Origin: Flavobacterium sp. NRK1
GTDB taxonomy: Bacteria > Bacteroidota > Bacteroidia > Flavobacteriales > Flavobacteriaceae
Length of the DNA: 64,000 nt
Reading direction: 5' to 3'
NCBI RefSeq assembly: GCF_024054175.1
Contig: NZ_JAMXLA010000001.1
Coordinates: forward strand, 348,437-412,436
In this document: positions 25,527 through 35,111 of the stretch, piece by piece
Position numbering within the stretch: position 1 is the first letter of the stretch
Layout: each line of letters opens with the position of its first letter
The notes under the pieces: model-generated
The model's input: only the letters and a program-made list of their open reading frames with translations
What the model was told of the DNA's origin: nothing
Database searches by the model: none
Translations under genes and position numbers: made by a program

Positions 25527-26861
25527 CTATTCTAAACATGTATTGCAATCGCCTTCAAGTTCAAACAAAATTTGTACTTCATCAGGCAATAGCGCTTTTT
25601 TATAGACTCTAAGGTCGTCCATATAACCTTTGCAGCCATCACCAATATAATAATCTAAAATATTGGCAGAAATATCAGCTTCAGAAAACTGTTGACTGGC
25701 TTTTAACTCACCATCACGATACAAACTAATAGTATTGGCAGTATCTACTGTAATAGTAAGATGATGCCAGTTTTGCGTATCTACCGGCAAGGCAACGTCT
25801 GTTTTCCAGTCTGTATCAATCAATTGTACAGTGCCTGCTTTGAAAACAGAAGCATTAAGATCGCGTGCAGCAATATTAAACCCCTCATCATCAGTATTGC
25901 CTTTTGCAAAAAACTTTTCAATATCGTTATTATTTACATTTTGCATCCTGAACCAAAAGCTAACACTAAAAGCATCCCCCTGAACTATACTGTTATTGGT
26001 ATTCCCGTGTATTTGTAAGAACTGAGTGCCATTAAATACTATAGCACAATTTTGATTGCCATTTCTGTCTGCTGTAAAACTGATATCAGATGGCACTATA
26101 ACTTCATTGCCTTTTAGATCTTTTGCAATTCCGTTAGAAAAAGTTAAATAAAACAATAAGTCATCCACTAATATCTGCGGGTTAGAGCATCCCCCCTGCT
26201 GACATCCTTCTAAAGCATTATTTAATGCATCTACAAGTTCATTATTATCATTAACAGTTACGCCTGCACCTTCATTTACATTTAACGAAACCGGATAACG
26301 TATAGAGTAATACTCATTTGGCCCTAATATATTAATGGCCTTATATAATTCTTCATTATTGTTTACTATATAAGTATCCTGCATCTGAAAACCACTATCA
26401 TAACTATAAATGGTCATAGGAAAAACGAACGTAACACAATTATCACCTATATATTGAAATATTTCGGCACAGGAATCTTTTAATGCATCAAACTCCTGCT
26501 CATTATTCACTATCACCTCTTCGTAATCAGAATTTTCAAGAACTACCGGATAAACAAAAGATATACTATCTTCATCATTATCATCTGCATTGAAAACAGC
26601 TTCTACATTATTAAAATCAGCTTCAGAAACTATGTCCATTTGCAAATTATTAACTACAACCTTCACAGGCAGTTTAACTTTAAAGCAACTTGTACTGTCT
26701 AAAACATTATCTGAAGCAGTTTCATTTACCGCCATTGACTTAAGCATGGCCGTAAGTGATGAACTATTATTTAATGCTTCAGTATTTTCACTTATGGAAT
26801 CATTCTGACAAGAAATTGCCATAAATGAAAACACCAAAACACAAAACAGACTTTTAATCAT
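25527..26861 (-). CDS. Lipoprotein with four YPV-type repeats and a LamG/concanavalin-like domain
   Basis: 444 residues. Lipobox FMAISCQN gives lipidation at Cys18. From about 58 to 225 there are four degenerate repeats of the pattern [F/I]xYPVxVxx...VNNxxELxxAL: KLPVKVVVNN, FVYPVVLEN...VNNEQEFDALK, FVFPMTIYSYD...VNNNEELYKAI, and IRYPVSLNVN...VNDNNELVDAL. The C-terminal part (about 240-435) is a LamG-like jelly roll (FTADRNGNQNCAIVFNGTQFLQI; FSVSFWFRMQN; NWHHLTITVD; YIGDGCKGYMDDLRVYKKAL), a glycan or protein binding fold. Probably surface-exposed. Single gene; ligand unknown. Confidence 0.78.
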   Translation of the reverse strand: MIKSLFCVLVFSFMAISCQNDSISENTEALNNSSSLTAMLKSMAVNETASDNVLDSTSCFKVKLPVKVVVNNLQMDIVSEADFNNVEAVFNADDNDEDSISFVYPVVLENSDYEEVIVNNEQEFDALKDSCAEIFQYIGDNCVTFVFPMTIYSYDSGFQMQDTYIVNNNEELYKAINILGPNEYYSIRYPVSLNVNEGAGVTVNDNNELVDALNNALEGCQQGGCSNPQILVDDLLFYLTFSNGIAKDLKGNEVIVPSDISFTADRNGNQNCAIVFNGTQFLQIHGNTNNSIVQGDAFSVSFWFRMQNVNNNDIEKFFAKGNTDDEGFNIAARDLNASVFKAGTVQLIDTDWKTDVALPVDTQNWHHLTITVDTANTISLYRDGELKASQQFSEADISANILDYYIGDGCKGYMDDLRVYKKALLPDEVQILFELEGDCNTCLE

Positions 26862-26941
26862 TTTTCATTCTAATATTATACAAACAGCTACGGACTGAAA
26901 TACCCTACCCGCTTTTTTATTTTTTTATTAAAACTTAAAAA

Positions 26942-26959
26942 CCACGCTGTAAAGCGTGG
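26942..26959 (-). terminator. Terminator-like hairpin downstream of the 27.1-27.6 kb lipoprotein gene
   Basis: CCACGCT/AGCGTGG 7-bp stem with a 4-base loop; on the minus strand it is followed by a short T-run. It lies 158 bases past the lipoprotein stop codon. Confidence 0.55.
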
Positions 26960-27117
26960 CTCTTAATAATTTACATTCTTTTTCATGTATTGTAAAGCAA
27001 AAATTTATTCTGTATAAATTTTTTTGCAGGATAACTTTTATTCATGGAATAAAACATTCAATATTTAAAATACCCTACTTCAAATTTTCAAAATTTTTTA
27101 TTACTGCATAAATAAAG

Positions 27118-27582
27118 CTAGTTTTTTTCGAAGGTAAGGTAATCAGTACCTCCGTTACCGCCGCTAACATCTACAAGTTTAATTCTCGTACCTGTTCTTT
27201 CAGCTACATCCCAGTCATCTGTAAGATCGGCAAATTCTGCCGGAGAAGCAAAACCAATATTTACATCAATATCACTGTCAAAGCTGTCATCATCATCATC
27301 CATACTATTGTCATCAATAACAGACCATGTACCCGTGTAAACATTCGTTCCGTTTGTAGCTGTAAGTACATTATTTGTTCCGAATGTAAAATCGTAACCT
27401 GTAAAATCTGAGGTATGATCATCATTATCCTCTACAAAATTTGTAATTCTCCATGTGCCCGATTTAAGATTGTTTGCAACAGCAGTAGCATTACCATTTA
27501 CTTTAGATTTATCATCATCATCGGAGCATGCCGCCATACCGGATAAAATCAGACATGCAACTAATAATTGTAATTTTCTCAT
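27118..27582 (-). CDS. Small acidic lipoprotein, lipocalin-like
   Basis: 154 residues. Lipobox SGMAACSD with Cys19. GTWRITNFVEDNDDHTSDFTGYDFTF and VYTGTWSVIDD look like the strand pattern of lipocalin-like proteins common in Bacteroidetes. An Asp-rich stretch (DDDDDSFDSDID) near 93-106 could bind divalent cations. No enzyme motif. The family is not recognised beyond this. A TAATTTCG box precedes the start. Confidence 0.65.
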   Translation of the reverse strand: MRKLQLLVACLILSGMAACSDDDDKSKVNGNATAVANNLKSGTWRITNFVEDNDDHTSDFTGYDFTFGTNNVLTATNGTNVYTGTWSVIDDNSMDDDDDSFDSDIDVNIGFASPAEFADLTDDWDVAERTGTRIKLVDVSGGNGGTDYLTFEKN

Positions 27583-27875
27583 TGTTTCTTCGATTTGGTT
27601 AAGTTTACGAAATTATTACTTAAACACACTAAATAACATCATTTTAAAAATAGTTTAAGTAGTTTTTTATATTATTTAACATTAATGCAAACATATAAAT
27701 TTATACTCCGCCAACATTAAACCAATGAGTATATATACCCACTGATTTAGAATTTGAGATAAAAAAATTAGAATTCGCTAAGATACATGCGCACTATTGT
27801 CATTCAGCATTTTTTTTGCAGCTTTGTAGCATGATATAATTTTTTTTATAATTTACGCCCAATTTATAAGCCAGA

Positions 27876-28397
27876 ATGAAAGAGAAATCTCTTAAAGGCA
27901 TATGTGAGGAAATTGTTTTTTCTAATTTTTTCATGAGCCACGCAAAATCGCTCAGAAATTACCTGTTTTATAAATACGGTAATGAAGAGCAGGCAGAAGA
28001 TGTTACACAAGAGGCTTTTATAAAGCTATGGGAAAATTGTGCAAATGTGCCATTAGAAAAAGCAAAATCTTTTCTTTATACCGTAGCAAATAATACTACA
28101 CTAAACCATATTGCCCATCAAAAAGTGGTTTTAGAATATTCTAAAAAAAGTACTGTAACCGGAACTGACAGGCAGAGTCCTGAATTTTTAATGGAAGAGG
28201 AACAGTTTAAAGTAAAACTGCAAAAAGCCATTGCCAATCTTACCGAAGCACAACGAACAGCCTTTCTGCTGCATCGTATAGATGGGAAAAAGTATCATGA
28301 AATTGCGGAAATACTAGGCATCAGCGTTAAAGCTGTAGAGAAAAGGCTTCATGGAGCCCTTACAGAATTAAGAAAAGAAATTGATAACCTTAGGTAG
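27876..28397 (+). CDS. FecI-like ECF sigma factor
   Basis: 173 residues. Region 2 contains EEQAEDVTQEAFIKLWEN near 46-63 and FLYTVANNTTLNH near 74. Region 4 helix-turn-helix is YHEIAEILGISVKAVEKRLHGAL near 142-164. First gene of a sigma/anti-sigma/receptor operon in the order sigma - FecR - STN-TonB receptor, the Bacteroidetes cell-surface signalling layout. Expected to be released when the receptor binds ligand and the FecR protein is triggered. The preceding 290 bases hold no clear -7 box, which fits autoregulated ECF promoters that differ from the housekeeping consensus. Confidence 0.9.
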   Translation: MKEKSLKGICEEIVFSNFFMSHAKSLRNYLFYKYGNEEQAEDVTQEAFIKLWENCANVPLEKAKSFLYTVANNTTLNHIAHQKVVLEYSKKSTVTGTDRQSPEFLMEEEQFKVKLQKAIANLTEAQRTAFLLHRIDGKKYHEIAEILGISVKAVEKRLHGALTELRKEIDNLR

Positions 28398-28440
28398 GGA
28401 ATTTTAAACTATAACTGTTATAGTAAAAAAGGGATTAAAA

Positions 28441-29343
28441 ATGAAAGATGAAGTAATGTTAGCGAAGTGGCTTAACAACGAGCTTGACGAGAAGGAATTG
28501 AAAGACTTCATGGCTACTCCTGAGTTTAGTACTTATAGCAAAATAAAAGAATATTCGGCACAACTTACTGTACCTGAAGCCGATATGGATGCCCTATATC
28601 ACCGTATAGAAACGAACAGAAATAAGCCTGTAAAAGTAAAAAAACTAACACCGTGGATAGCAAGAATAGCTGCAATGCTTGTTATTACCCTTGGTGCATC
28701 CTATTTTTTATATATAAACCAAACAACTACCCAACTGGCTGAAAGTGGCCATAGAACCGAATTTTTATTACCGGATAATTCTTCTGTAACTCTTAATGCG
28801 GGTTCTGAAGCTGATTATAAAGAGTGGAATTGGGAAAATAATCGTAAATTGCAATTAGATGGCGAGGCTTACTTTAAAGTAGCCAAAGGCCAGACTTTTG
28901 ATGTTGTAACCTCTATGGGTAAAGTAACCGTAGTAGGAACACAGTTTAATGTAAAAGCAAGGGAAAACCGTTTTGATGTAACCTGTTTTGAAGGTAAAGT
29001 AAGAGTAACCTGTAACGGAAAAACTGTTCTGTTATCGCCCGGCAAAAGTATATCTTTTGAAAATGGAAAAATGCTGCAAATGCAGGTTGAACAGAATCAC
29101 AAGCCGGGATGGCTTACTTATGAAGTTGCCTACAACAATGAAAAACTTACCAGTATTATAAATGAAATTGAGCGTCAGTATAATGTAACTATTGAACTTA
29201 ATATTCAGCATCCGGAAAAATTAACCGGTTATACAGGCTTTATCCGCATGAATAATTTAAACGAGGCCCTTGAGAGTATTACAACTGTTTACAAATTAAA
29301 GTCACAAAATACAGGCAATAAAATCATACTCTCTGTTGAATAA
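28441..29343 (+). CDS. FecR-family anti-sigma factor
   Basis: 300 residues. A cytosolic sigma-binding region (about 1-75) is followed by one transmembrane helix at about 76-94 (IARIAAMLVITLGASYFLYI). The periplasmic FecR domain has TEFLLPDNSSVTLNAGSEADY, GEAYFKVAKGQTFDVVTSMGKVTVVGTQFNVKA, and the C-terminal DUF4974-type segment (NEKLTSIINEIERQYNVTIEL). It relays receptor occupancy to the sigma factor 43 bases upstream. The stop codon overlaps the receptor start by one base (TAATG), so the two are coupled. Confidence 0.92.
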   Translation: MKDEVMLAKWLNNELDEKELKDFMATPEFSTYSKIKEYSAQLTVPEADMDALYHRIETNRNKPVKVKKLTPWIARIAAMLVITLGASYFLYINQTTTQLAESGHRTEFLLPDNSSVTLNAGSEADYKEWNWENNRKLQLDGEAYFKVAKGQTFDVVTSMGKVTVVGTQFNVKARENRFDVTCFEGKVRVTCNGKTVLLSPGKSISFENGKMLQMQVEQNHKPGWLTYEVAYNNEKLTSIINEIERQYNVTIELNIQHPEKLTGYTGFIRMNNLNEALESITTVYKLKSQNTGNKIILSVE

Positions 29344-31877
29344 TGCTAAAAATCCGGCAGTTTTTGCTGTTCTTACCGCTCTTCTTCATCGTCCCCAAAG
29401 CTTTTGGACAGGACGAAAAGAAAAGTATTGAACTCAAAACAATACTGGATAACATTTCTCTTCAATACAATGTAAAATTCAATTATGCAGAGGGAGATAT
29501 AAAAGGGCATTCTATTTTTCCGCCACCTAAAACATTACCATTAAGGGCTAAGCTTGTTTATATAGCAAACCGTACTAATTTAAACTATAAAGAAGTAGGT
29601 GAGTATATTGTAATTTACTCCGGAGACAAACCTGGTAAAAAACGTTGTGCCTACATAATTGATGAGTTTGGATATCCGGTAGGCAACGCAGTTATACAAT
29701 TACCTGACAATGAAAAAATTGTCACCAGAAACGATGGTTATTTTGAACTTCCTTCCTCATTTACCGGCATCATATATATAGATCACCTCAACTTTGAACC
29801 TGTTAGTATTAATATCAGGGATTTTACAGATGACTGTAAGGAAATTGTATTGAAACTTGAAATTCTTGAGCTTGAAGAGCTTGTTGCCGAACGATATCTT
29901 GCAACAGGTATCTCTAAAAAAAGAGATGGCAGTTTTACCATTAAACCAAAAAAATTCGGGATTTTACCCGGCCTTATAGAACCCGATGTTTTAAAAACAA
30001 TGCAGCAGCTTCCGGGCATTAACAGTATAGACGAAACAGTATCTAATATTAATGTGAGGGGCGGTACCCACGACCAGAATCTTTTTTTATGGAATGGCAT
30101 CCGGCTGTATCAGACAGGGCACTTTTTCGGGCTTATTTCTGCCTTAAACCCGAATCTTGCCAATGAAATTAAAATATTTAAAAACGGTACATCTGCATTT
30201 TACGGAGAGAGTGTATCCAGCGCTGTAGATATCTCTTCCCATACTACTGATATTGGTAAAGGTAATTTTACCATAGGTGCTAATATGATAAATATAGATT
30301 TCTACACGAAGATTAAAGCTTCTGAAAATTCTAATTTTGAATTATCTGCCCGTCGTGCTTTTACTGATGTTTTAGATTTTCCTACCTACAGTAAATATTC
30401 TAAAAGGATATTTCAAAACACCGTAGTAACCGGGCTTGATAACAGTACAGATGTAAATTATAAAAGCGATAAAGAATTCTACTTTTACGACTTTACCGGG
30501 CAGTATCATCAAAAAATAGGCTCAAAACATAACTTATATGTAGATGTAATAGGCATAAATAATAATCTTGACTTTACACAAGGCACAATTAATTCGCAAA
30601 CAGTAGTAACTGAATTTAGCAGCCTCAAACAACTTACCCTCGGCGCTTCAGCCAACTGGAAATCACAATGGAATGACAATCATAGCAGTGAAGCAGGATT
30701 TTATACTTCATACTACAATGTAGACGGAAGAAATGCTGCCATAGAAACACAGCAGATAATGGAGCAGGGAAACAAAATACTGGATATAGGTTTCAAACTT
30801 GCCGACAGTCAAAAAATAACAGAACAATATAACCTGCATACCGGCTATCAGTTTAATGAAGTGGGAATTAAGAATTCAGACAACGTTAATGAACCTTCTT
30901 ATAACCGTACAGTTAAAGAAGTTTTACGCACACACTCTGCTATAGGAGAACTTGATTATGACTCTGAAAATAAAAAGATCCATTCACGTGGCGGTGTAAG
31001 GTTTAATTATATTGAGCAGTTTTCTATGTTTTATGCCGAGCCACGATTACAATTTAACTATTTACTGGCTCCAAGCTGGCAGCTGGAAGTCCTTGCAGAA
31101 ATGAAAAGCCAGACAGCCTCACAGATTGTAGAACTTCAGGGAGACTTTTTGGGTATTGAAAAGCGCAGGTGGGTGCTTTCTAATAATAATGATATTCCGG
31201 TTCAGAGAAGCAGGCAAATTAGCATTGGTGCAACATTTAAGCAAAATGGCTGGCTTATATCTCTTGAAAATTTTTATAAAAAAGTAAAAGGCATTACCAC
31301 GGCAGGACAGGGATTTCAGGATCAGCTTGAACTGCGTAACGATATTGGCAGCTATACCGTTATTGGAAGTGAGTTTCTGGTACAAAAGCAATTTAAAGGG
31401 TTTTATACCTGGCTGAGCTACAGCTATAATAATAACAATTACAGGTTCAATGCCTTTTCAGACAGAAAATTTCCAAGTAGTTTTGAAATAAATCACAGCA
31501 TTAATACAGCCGCTATTTATGAATGGAATAATTTTAAGGTTGCTTTAGGATCAAAATGGTTCACCGGCCGCCCTGTAACCCTGCCTATAAGTTCTGAGCT
31601 TAATTTTGCAGCAGCATCCAAACCCGAAATCACATATAATTTCCCTAACTCAAATAATATTGAAAACTTTTTTCAGGTAAATTTCTCGGCAACTTATGTA
31701 ATAAAAGCCACCGAAAATTCGCAATTACAGTTGGGTATATCAGTACTTAATATCTTCAACAGAAAAAATATCATTAACCGTTATTACCGTATCAGCAGCG
31801 AAAATAACGGAATTGAGGTAGTAAATACATATGCTTTGGAGAGAACACCAAACGCATTGATAAAATTTAGTTTTTAA
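29343..31877 (+). CDS. TonB-dependent receptor with N-terminal signalling (STN) domain
   Basis: 844 residues. Signal peptide about 1-22. An STN signalling domain (SIELKTILDNISLQYNVKFNYAE, through about 95) contacts FecR. A carboxypeptidase-regulatory-like domain (about 100-180) follows, then the plug (LKTMQQLPGINSIDETVSNINVRGG, about 220-310) and a 22-stranded barrel to a terminal Phe (NALIKFSF). No SusD-type lipoprotein follows, so it looks like a FecA-like receptor, not a SusC/SusD pair. The ligand is not visible; the neighbouring convergent gene is a secreted glycoamidase. Confidence 0.9.
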   Translation: MLKIRQFLLFLPLFFIVPKAFGQDEKKSIELKTILDNISLQYNVKFNYAEGDIKGHSIFPPPKTLPLRAKLVYIANRTNLNYKEVGEYIVIYSGDKPGKKRCAYIIDEFGYPVGNAVIQLPDNEKIVTRNDGYFELPSSFTGIIYIDHLNFEPVSINIRDFTDDCKEIVLKLEILELEELVAERYLATGISKKRDGSFTIKPKKFGILPGLIEPDVLKTMQQLPGINSIDETVSNINVRGGTHDQNLFLWNGIRLYQTGHFFGLISALNPNLANEIKIFKNGTSAFYGESVSSAVDISSHTTDIGKGNFTIGANMINIDFYTKIKASENSNFELSARRAFTDVLDFPTYSKYSKRIFQNTVVTGLDNSTDVNYKSDKEFYFYDFTGQYHQKIGSKHNLYVDVIGINNNLDFTQGTINSQTVVTEFSSLKQLTLGASANWKSQWNDNHSSEAGFYTSYYNVDGRNAAIETQQIMEQGNKILDIGFKLADSQKITEQYNLHTGYQFNEVGIKNSDNVNEPSYNRTVKEVLRTHSAIGELDYDSENKKIHSRGGVRFNYIEQFSMFYAEPRLQFNYLLAPSWQLEVLAEMKSQTASQIVELQGDFLGIEKRRWVLSNNNDIPVQRSRQISIGATFKQNGWLISLENFYKKVKGITTAGQGFQDQLELRNDIGSYTVIGSEFLVQKQFKGFYTWLSYSYNNNNYRFNAFSDRKFPSSFEINHSINTAAIYEWNNFKVALGSKWFTGRPVTLPISSELNFAAASKPEITYNFPNSNNIENFFQVNFSATYVIKATENSQLQLGISVLNIFNRKNIINRYYRISSENNGIEVVNTYALERTPNALIKFSF

Positions 31878-31884
31878 GCATAAA

Positions 31885-31910
31885 AAAAATCCGCCAATAG
31901 GCGGATTTTA
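31885..31910. terminator. Bidirectional terminator between the receptor and PNGase F-like genes
   Basis: AAAATCCGCC/GGCGGATTTT, a 10-bp stem with a 4-base loop; A-run on one side and T-run on the other. Confidence 0.85.
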
Positions 31911-31926
31911 TAAGCTGTAAGTAATA

Positions 31927-33333
31927 TTATTTCTTGATTACCTTCTTAATAATTGTCTGATTATTGTCAAATTGAACTTTAACAATATAAATTCCATTTT
32001 GTAATTGGGACATATTTATTACATCAGTGTTTCCTGTAAATACAGTTTGTCCTAAAGTATTAACTACATTAACGGTTTTTATTCCAAGTCCGTAAGCTTC
32101 AATGTGAGCAACATCATTTACAGGATTAGGATAAATACTTACCGCTTGTTCTGTAAAACTTTTATGATTTAAAATAAATCCGTTATAACCATCTCCTGTC
32201 ATATAAACAGACATTGGGAAGTAGCCCTGTCCACCTGCAAACTGAGCATCAGGAACCTGTATATTAAAACTATGTTCTCCAGCTTCTAAATTACCAAGAT
32301 CTATTACACGGTTTGGTATTTTGTCACCCGGACACCAGTTATTCCAGCTCCATGCCGAATTAGTATCAGGCCTTGGCGGAGGGTTAGATGTACCGTTACA
32401 TAAGTAGTAAATACAATTTATTTGTGTATTGTAGTCTATAAACGGAATACATGAGATACCTCCGGGTTTGTATTGAAGCTTAAGTTCTTCATCAAAATAA
32501 ACAAAGTGATTACGTCTAACATATTCTTCACCATTAGTATTAGATCCGTGGTTAGAAGTTATAAGATGCAACTGAGCATTTTGAACAGCACTTTCAAGGT
32601 TTAAAGTAATTGTTTTAGTAGTTTCTCCTAACACATCTGTACCTTCAAGCGTATAATTTTTTAATTCATATTTGTATGACATCGGAGCTATGAATGATGT
32701 TTCGGGAGTTTCAATCGAGCTGTCAGTAGCAGATTCAAAAGTAAGCGATCCCATATAAACATCATTTCTACCGGCACAGCCAGGTATTTCTACAGCCGCC
32801 CCACCCTGACCGGGACCTCCCTGATAGCCATATACTTCAAGCTCCACCCAAAGATCATATTGGGATGTAATGGCTGTGTTATGAAAAACGTTGGTAAGAT
32901 GATCTAAATCATATACATAGGGAACTTCAGTCACAGAAGTTTCATTTTTATCCATAAATGGAGTTATGAAACGACCTAATTCAATTCTTCTTACGTCATC
33001 ATAATTATAGCTTGTAGTATTTTTAGGAACAAAAGCGAGGTTGATATTACCTATCCTGTCATAATTATCACAAAGCGGATTAAGGGTAACCGTCATGGTA
33101 AGTGTATTACCAAAAGAGTCAAGCTGATCCTGAGTCAGCATTTTGGAATATGAAGAATTGCTCAAACGAATTGCTCCTTCCGGAACAGGTTCGTTAACAG
33201 TAGCTTCGTACATTCCGTAGTAAACCGCCTGATTAAATACAGTAAGAGTATAAGGCGTATCATCTTGTGCAATACTCTTTACAGGAGTAAAAAAAGAGGC
33301 ACATAAAGATAAAATAAGTAAAGTTTTTTTCAT
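31927..33333 (-). CDS. Secreted PNGase F-like peptide-N-glycosidase with T9SS sorting domain
   Basis: 468 residues from the ATG at 33333, preferred to the codon 39 bases upstream because it begins the signal peptide MKKTLLILSLCASFFTPVKS. The two PNGase F jelly rolls are recognisable. CDNYDR at 88-93 matches CDEWDR of Elizabethkingia PNGase F, whose Asp60 is catalytic (here Asp92). ELGRFITP matches EIGRFITP, EEYVRRNH aligns with the AEWCFRTH block bearing Glu206, and NWCPGDKIPNR aligns with GWCPGMAVPTR. About 70 C-terminal residues (SIYPNPVND ... IIKKVIKK) form a T9SS sorting domain. It should remove N-glycans from glycoproteins outside the cell; activity is inferred. Confidence 0.82.
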   Translation of the reverse strand: MKKTLLILSLCASFFTPVKSIAQDDTPYTLTVFNQAVYYGMYEATVNEPVPEGAIRLSNSSYSKMLTQDQLDSFGNTLTMTVTLNPLCDNYDRIGNINLAFVPKNTTSYNYDDVRRIELGRFITPFMDKNETSVTEVPYVYDLDHLTNVFHNTAITSQYDLWVELEVYGYQGGPGQGGAAVEIPGCAGRNDVYMGSLTFESATDSSIETPETSFIAPMSYKYELKNYTLEGTDVLGETTKTITLNLESAVQNAQLHLITSNHGSNTNGEEYVRRNHFVYFDEELKLQYKPGGISCIPFIDYNTQINCIYYLCNGTSNPPPRPDTNSAWSWNNWCPGDKIPNRVIDLGNLEAGEHSFNIQVPDAQFAGGQGYFPMSVYMTGDGYNGFILNHKSFTEQAVSIYPNPVNDVAHIEAYGLGIKTVNVVNTLGQTVFTGNTDVINMSQLQNGIYIVKVQFDNNQTIIKKVIKK

Positions 33334-33443
33334 TAGGGTTAATTTAGAGGCGTAATTTAATAAAAACCTCACTAAAACTTTACTATTAACCTCTAAAAGT
33401 TACGCTTTTAAAGAAAAAAAACAAATTCTTATACAATGTATAT

Positions 33444-35111
33444 TTAAAACTGAAAATAAATGAATGGTTGAGGCCCTGCGGCAGCCGCTGCATATACTAA
33501 CCAGAAAATTAAACCTAAAAGTATACCTTTCACTATCATTGGAGTTTTATCGAAAGCTTTTTTAAGAGCTATAGAAATATTTTCAGGAAGAAAATGCCAC
33601 ACATATCCAATCAGCATAAGCATAAATACATTTTTGTACCCCATTATTATAGTCTCCCACTGATCCGGACTAAAAGTTACATTGCCTATATTATTTATTA
33701 CATCCAAGGCTGTAGCAAAATCTTTAGCACGGAAAAACAGCCAACAGAAAGCCACAAAATGGAATGTCAGAATTACTGAAATAAAAGTCCATACTCTTTT
33801 CGCACCTGTTTTTGGTGCGTTTTTCTTCTCAGGAAAGTATTCCGAGAAAAGCCTGTGTACGGCTAATGCCATACCGTGTAAAGCCCCCCAAATAATAAAA
33901 CGAAGACTTGCCCCATGCCAAAGTCCACCTAACAACATTGTTGTCATAAGGTTTACATTGGTAAACATGGTTCGGTCTTTATCTTTAGAGAGTACAAAAG
34001 TCAGTGTAAAAATCAATAACGATCCTACTCCTAATATTAACGGGATATTACTGCTTGGTCCGTAAGTTGCGCCCCATACTATAAGCGCTAAAAAGAATAC
34101 AGCCGGAAAAAAGAATCCTGCAAAAGAGCCATGTCGGTTACCACCTACCGAGATATAAAGAAAATCCTTTAACCATGTAGAAAGTGATATATGCCATCTT
34201 CTCCAAAATTCTGTAATAGATGAAGATTTATATGGTGTACGGAAGTTTGTAGGCAATTTAAACCCAAGTAACAGAGCAATACCTATTGCCATATCACTAT
34301 ATCCTGAAAAATCGCAATATATCTGTATAGTATACCCATACGCTGCCATCAGATTCTCAAAAGGTGTGTATGCATTGGGCAAATCAAAAACCCTGTCAAC
34401 AAAATTTATAGATATATAATCTGATATTACTGTTTTCTTTATAAGTCCGCCAATGATAAGAAAAAGTGCCCTGTTAACATCATCTTTGGTTAGATTAAGC
34501 TTGGCGTATATCTGCGGAATAAAATCTTTAGCGCGCACAATAGGCCCTGCCACAAGTTGTGGGAAGAACGATACAAAAAACAAATAATCAAGATAGCTTT
34601 TTGCAGGTGTTATTTCCTTACGGTAAATTTCTATAATATAGCTTATAGACTGAAAAGTATAAAATGAAATACCCACAGGAAGCATAACTTCATAAAAAGA
34701 AAGATGCCCCCCAAAAAGATCATTATAATTACCCAGTATAAAATTGGTGTATTTAAAGTATCCTAAAAAGGTAAGGTTTACAATTACACTAAACCATAAA
34801 TAAACTTTTCGCTGCAGGGTGCGGGTTTCCCGGTACAAAAAGTAACTCAGGGTATAATCTACTACAGACGATAATATAAGAAGTAAAAAATACTCCCTGC
34901 TGCACAGGTAGTAAAAGTATATTGAAAAAGCTGCTGTTATTACTATTCTTGCCCTGAAGTTTTTCCTAACAAGTATGTAAATGAAATAGAATATAAGAAA
35001 CAGCCTTAGAAACTTTGCGGTATTAAACAACATAGGTTCTTTAGGATTGTATAAAAACCATTCCTGTAGATCCTGAACCGTAATTTGCGGCACTATATCT
35101 GTCAGCTGCAT
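33444..35111 (-). CDS. MBOAT-family O-acyltransferase (AlgI/DltB-like)
   Basis: 555 residues with about ten transmembrane helices. The MBOAT core has LPVGISFYTFQSISYIIEIYR near 144, FFPQLVAGPIVR near 183, DFSGYSDMAIGIALLLGF near 270, TEFWRRWHISLSTWLKDFLYI near 297, and the catalytic His in GGLWHGASLRFIIWGALHG near 396. It moves acyl groups (usually acetyl) across the inner membrane to a periplasmic acceptor or partner esterase. It is the last gene of the SGNH-SGNH-MBOAT operon; its ATG overlaps the stop of the preceding SGNH gene by one base. The acylated polymer is unknown. Confidence 0.92.
   Translation of the reverse strand: MQLTDIVPQITVQDLQEWFLYNPKEPMLFNTAKFLRLFLIFYFIYILVRKNFRARIVITAAFSIYFYYLCSREYFLLLILSSVVDYTLSYFLYRETRTLQRKVYLWFSVIVNLTFLGYFKYTNFILGNYNDLFGGHLSFYEVMLPVGISFYTFQSISYIIEIYRKEITPAKSYLDYLFFVSFFPQLVAGPIVRAKDFIPQIYAKLNLTKDDVNRALFLIIGGLIKKTVISDYISINFVDRVFDLPNAYTPFENLMAAYGYTIQIYCDFSGYSDMAIGIALLLGFKLPTNFRTPYKSSSITEFWRRWHISLSTWLKDFLYISVGGNRHGSFAGFFFPAVFFLALIVWGATYGPSSNIPLILGVGSLLIFTLTFVLSKDKDRTMFTNVNLMTTMLLGGLWHGASLRFIIWGALHGMALAVHRLFSEYFPEKKNAPKTGAKRVWTFISVILTFHFVAFCWLFFRAKDFATALDVINNIGNVTFSPDQWETIIMGYKNVFMLMLIGYVWHFLPENISIALKKAFDKTPMIVKGILLGLIFWLVYAAAAAGPQPFIYFQF

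Noticed and set aside
25460..25650. Short plus-strand frame starting ATGAAAAACCG
   Set aside because: It begins in a terminator hairpin and continues antisense to the LamG lipoprotein gene.
29343..31877. SusC/SusD polysaccharide utilisation pair
   Set aside because: The receptor has an STN domain but no SusD-type lipoprotein or glycoside hydrolase follows it.
33334..33372. 13-residue extension of the PNGase F-like protein
   Set aside because: It would displace the signal peptide from the N-terminus.
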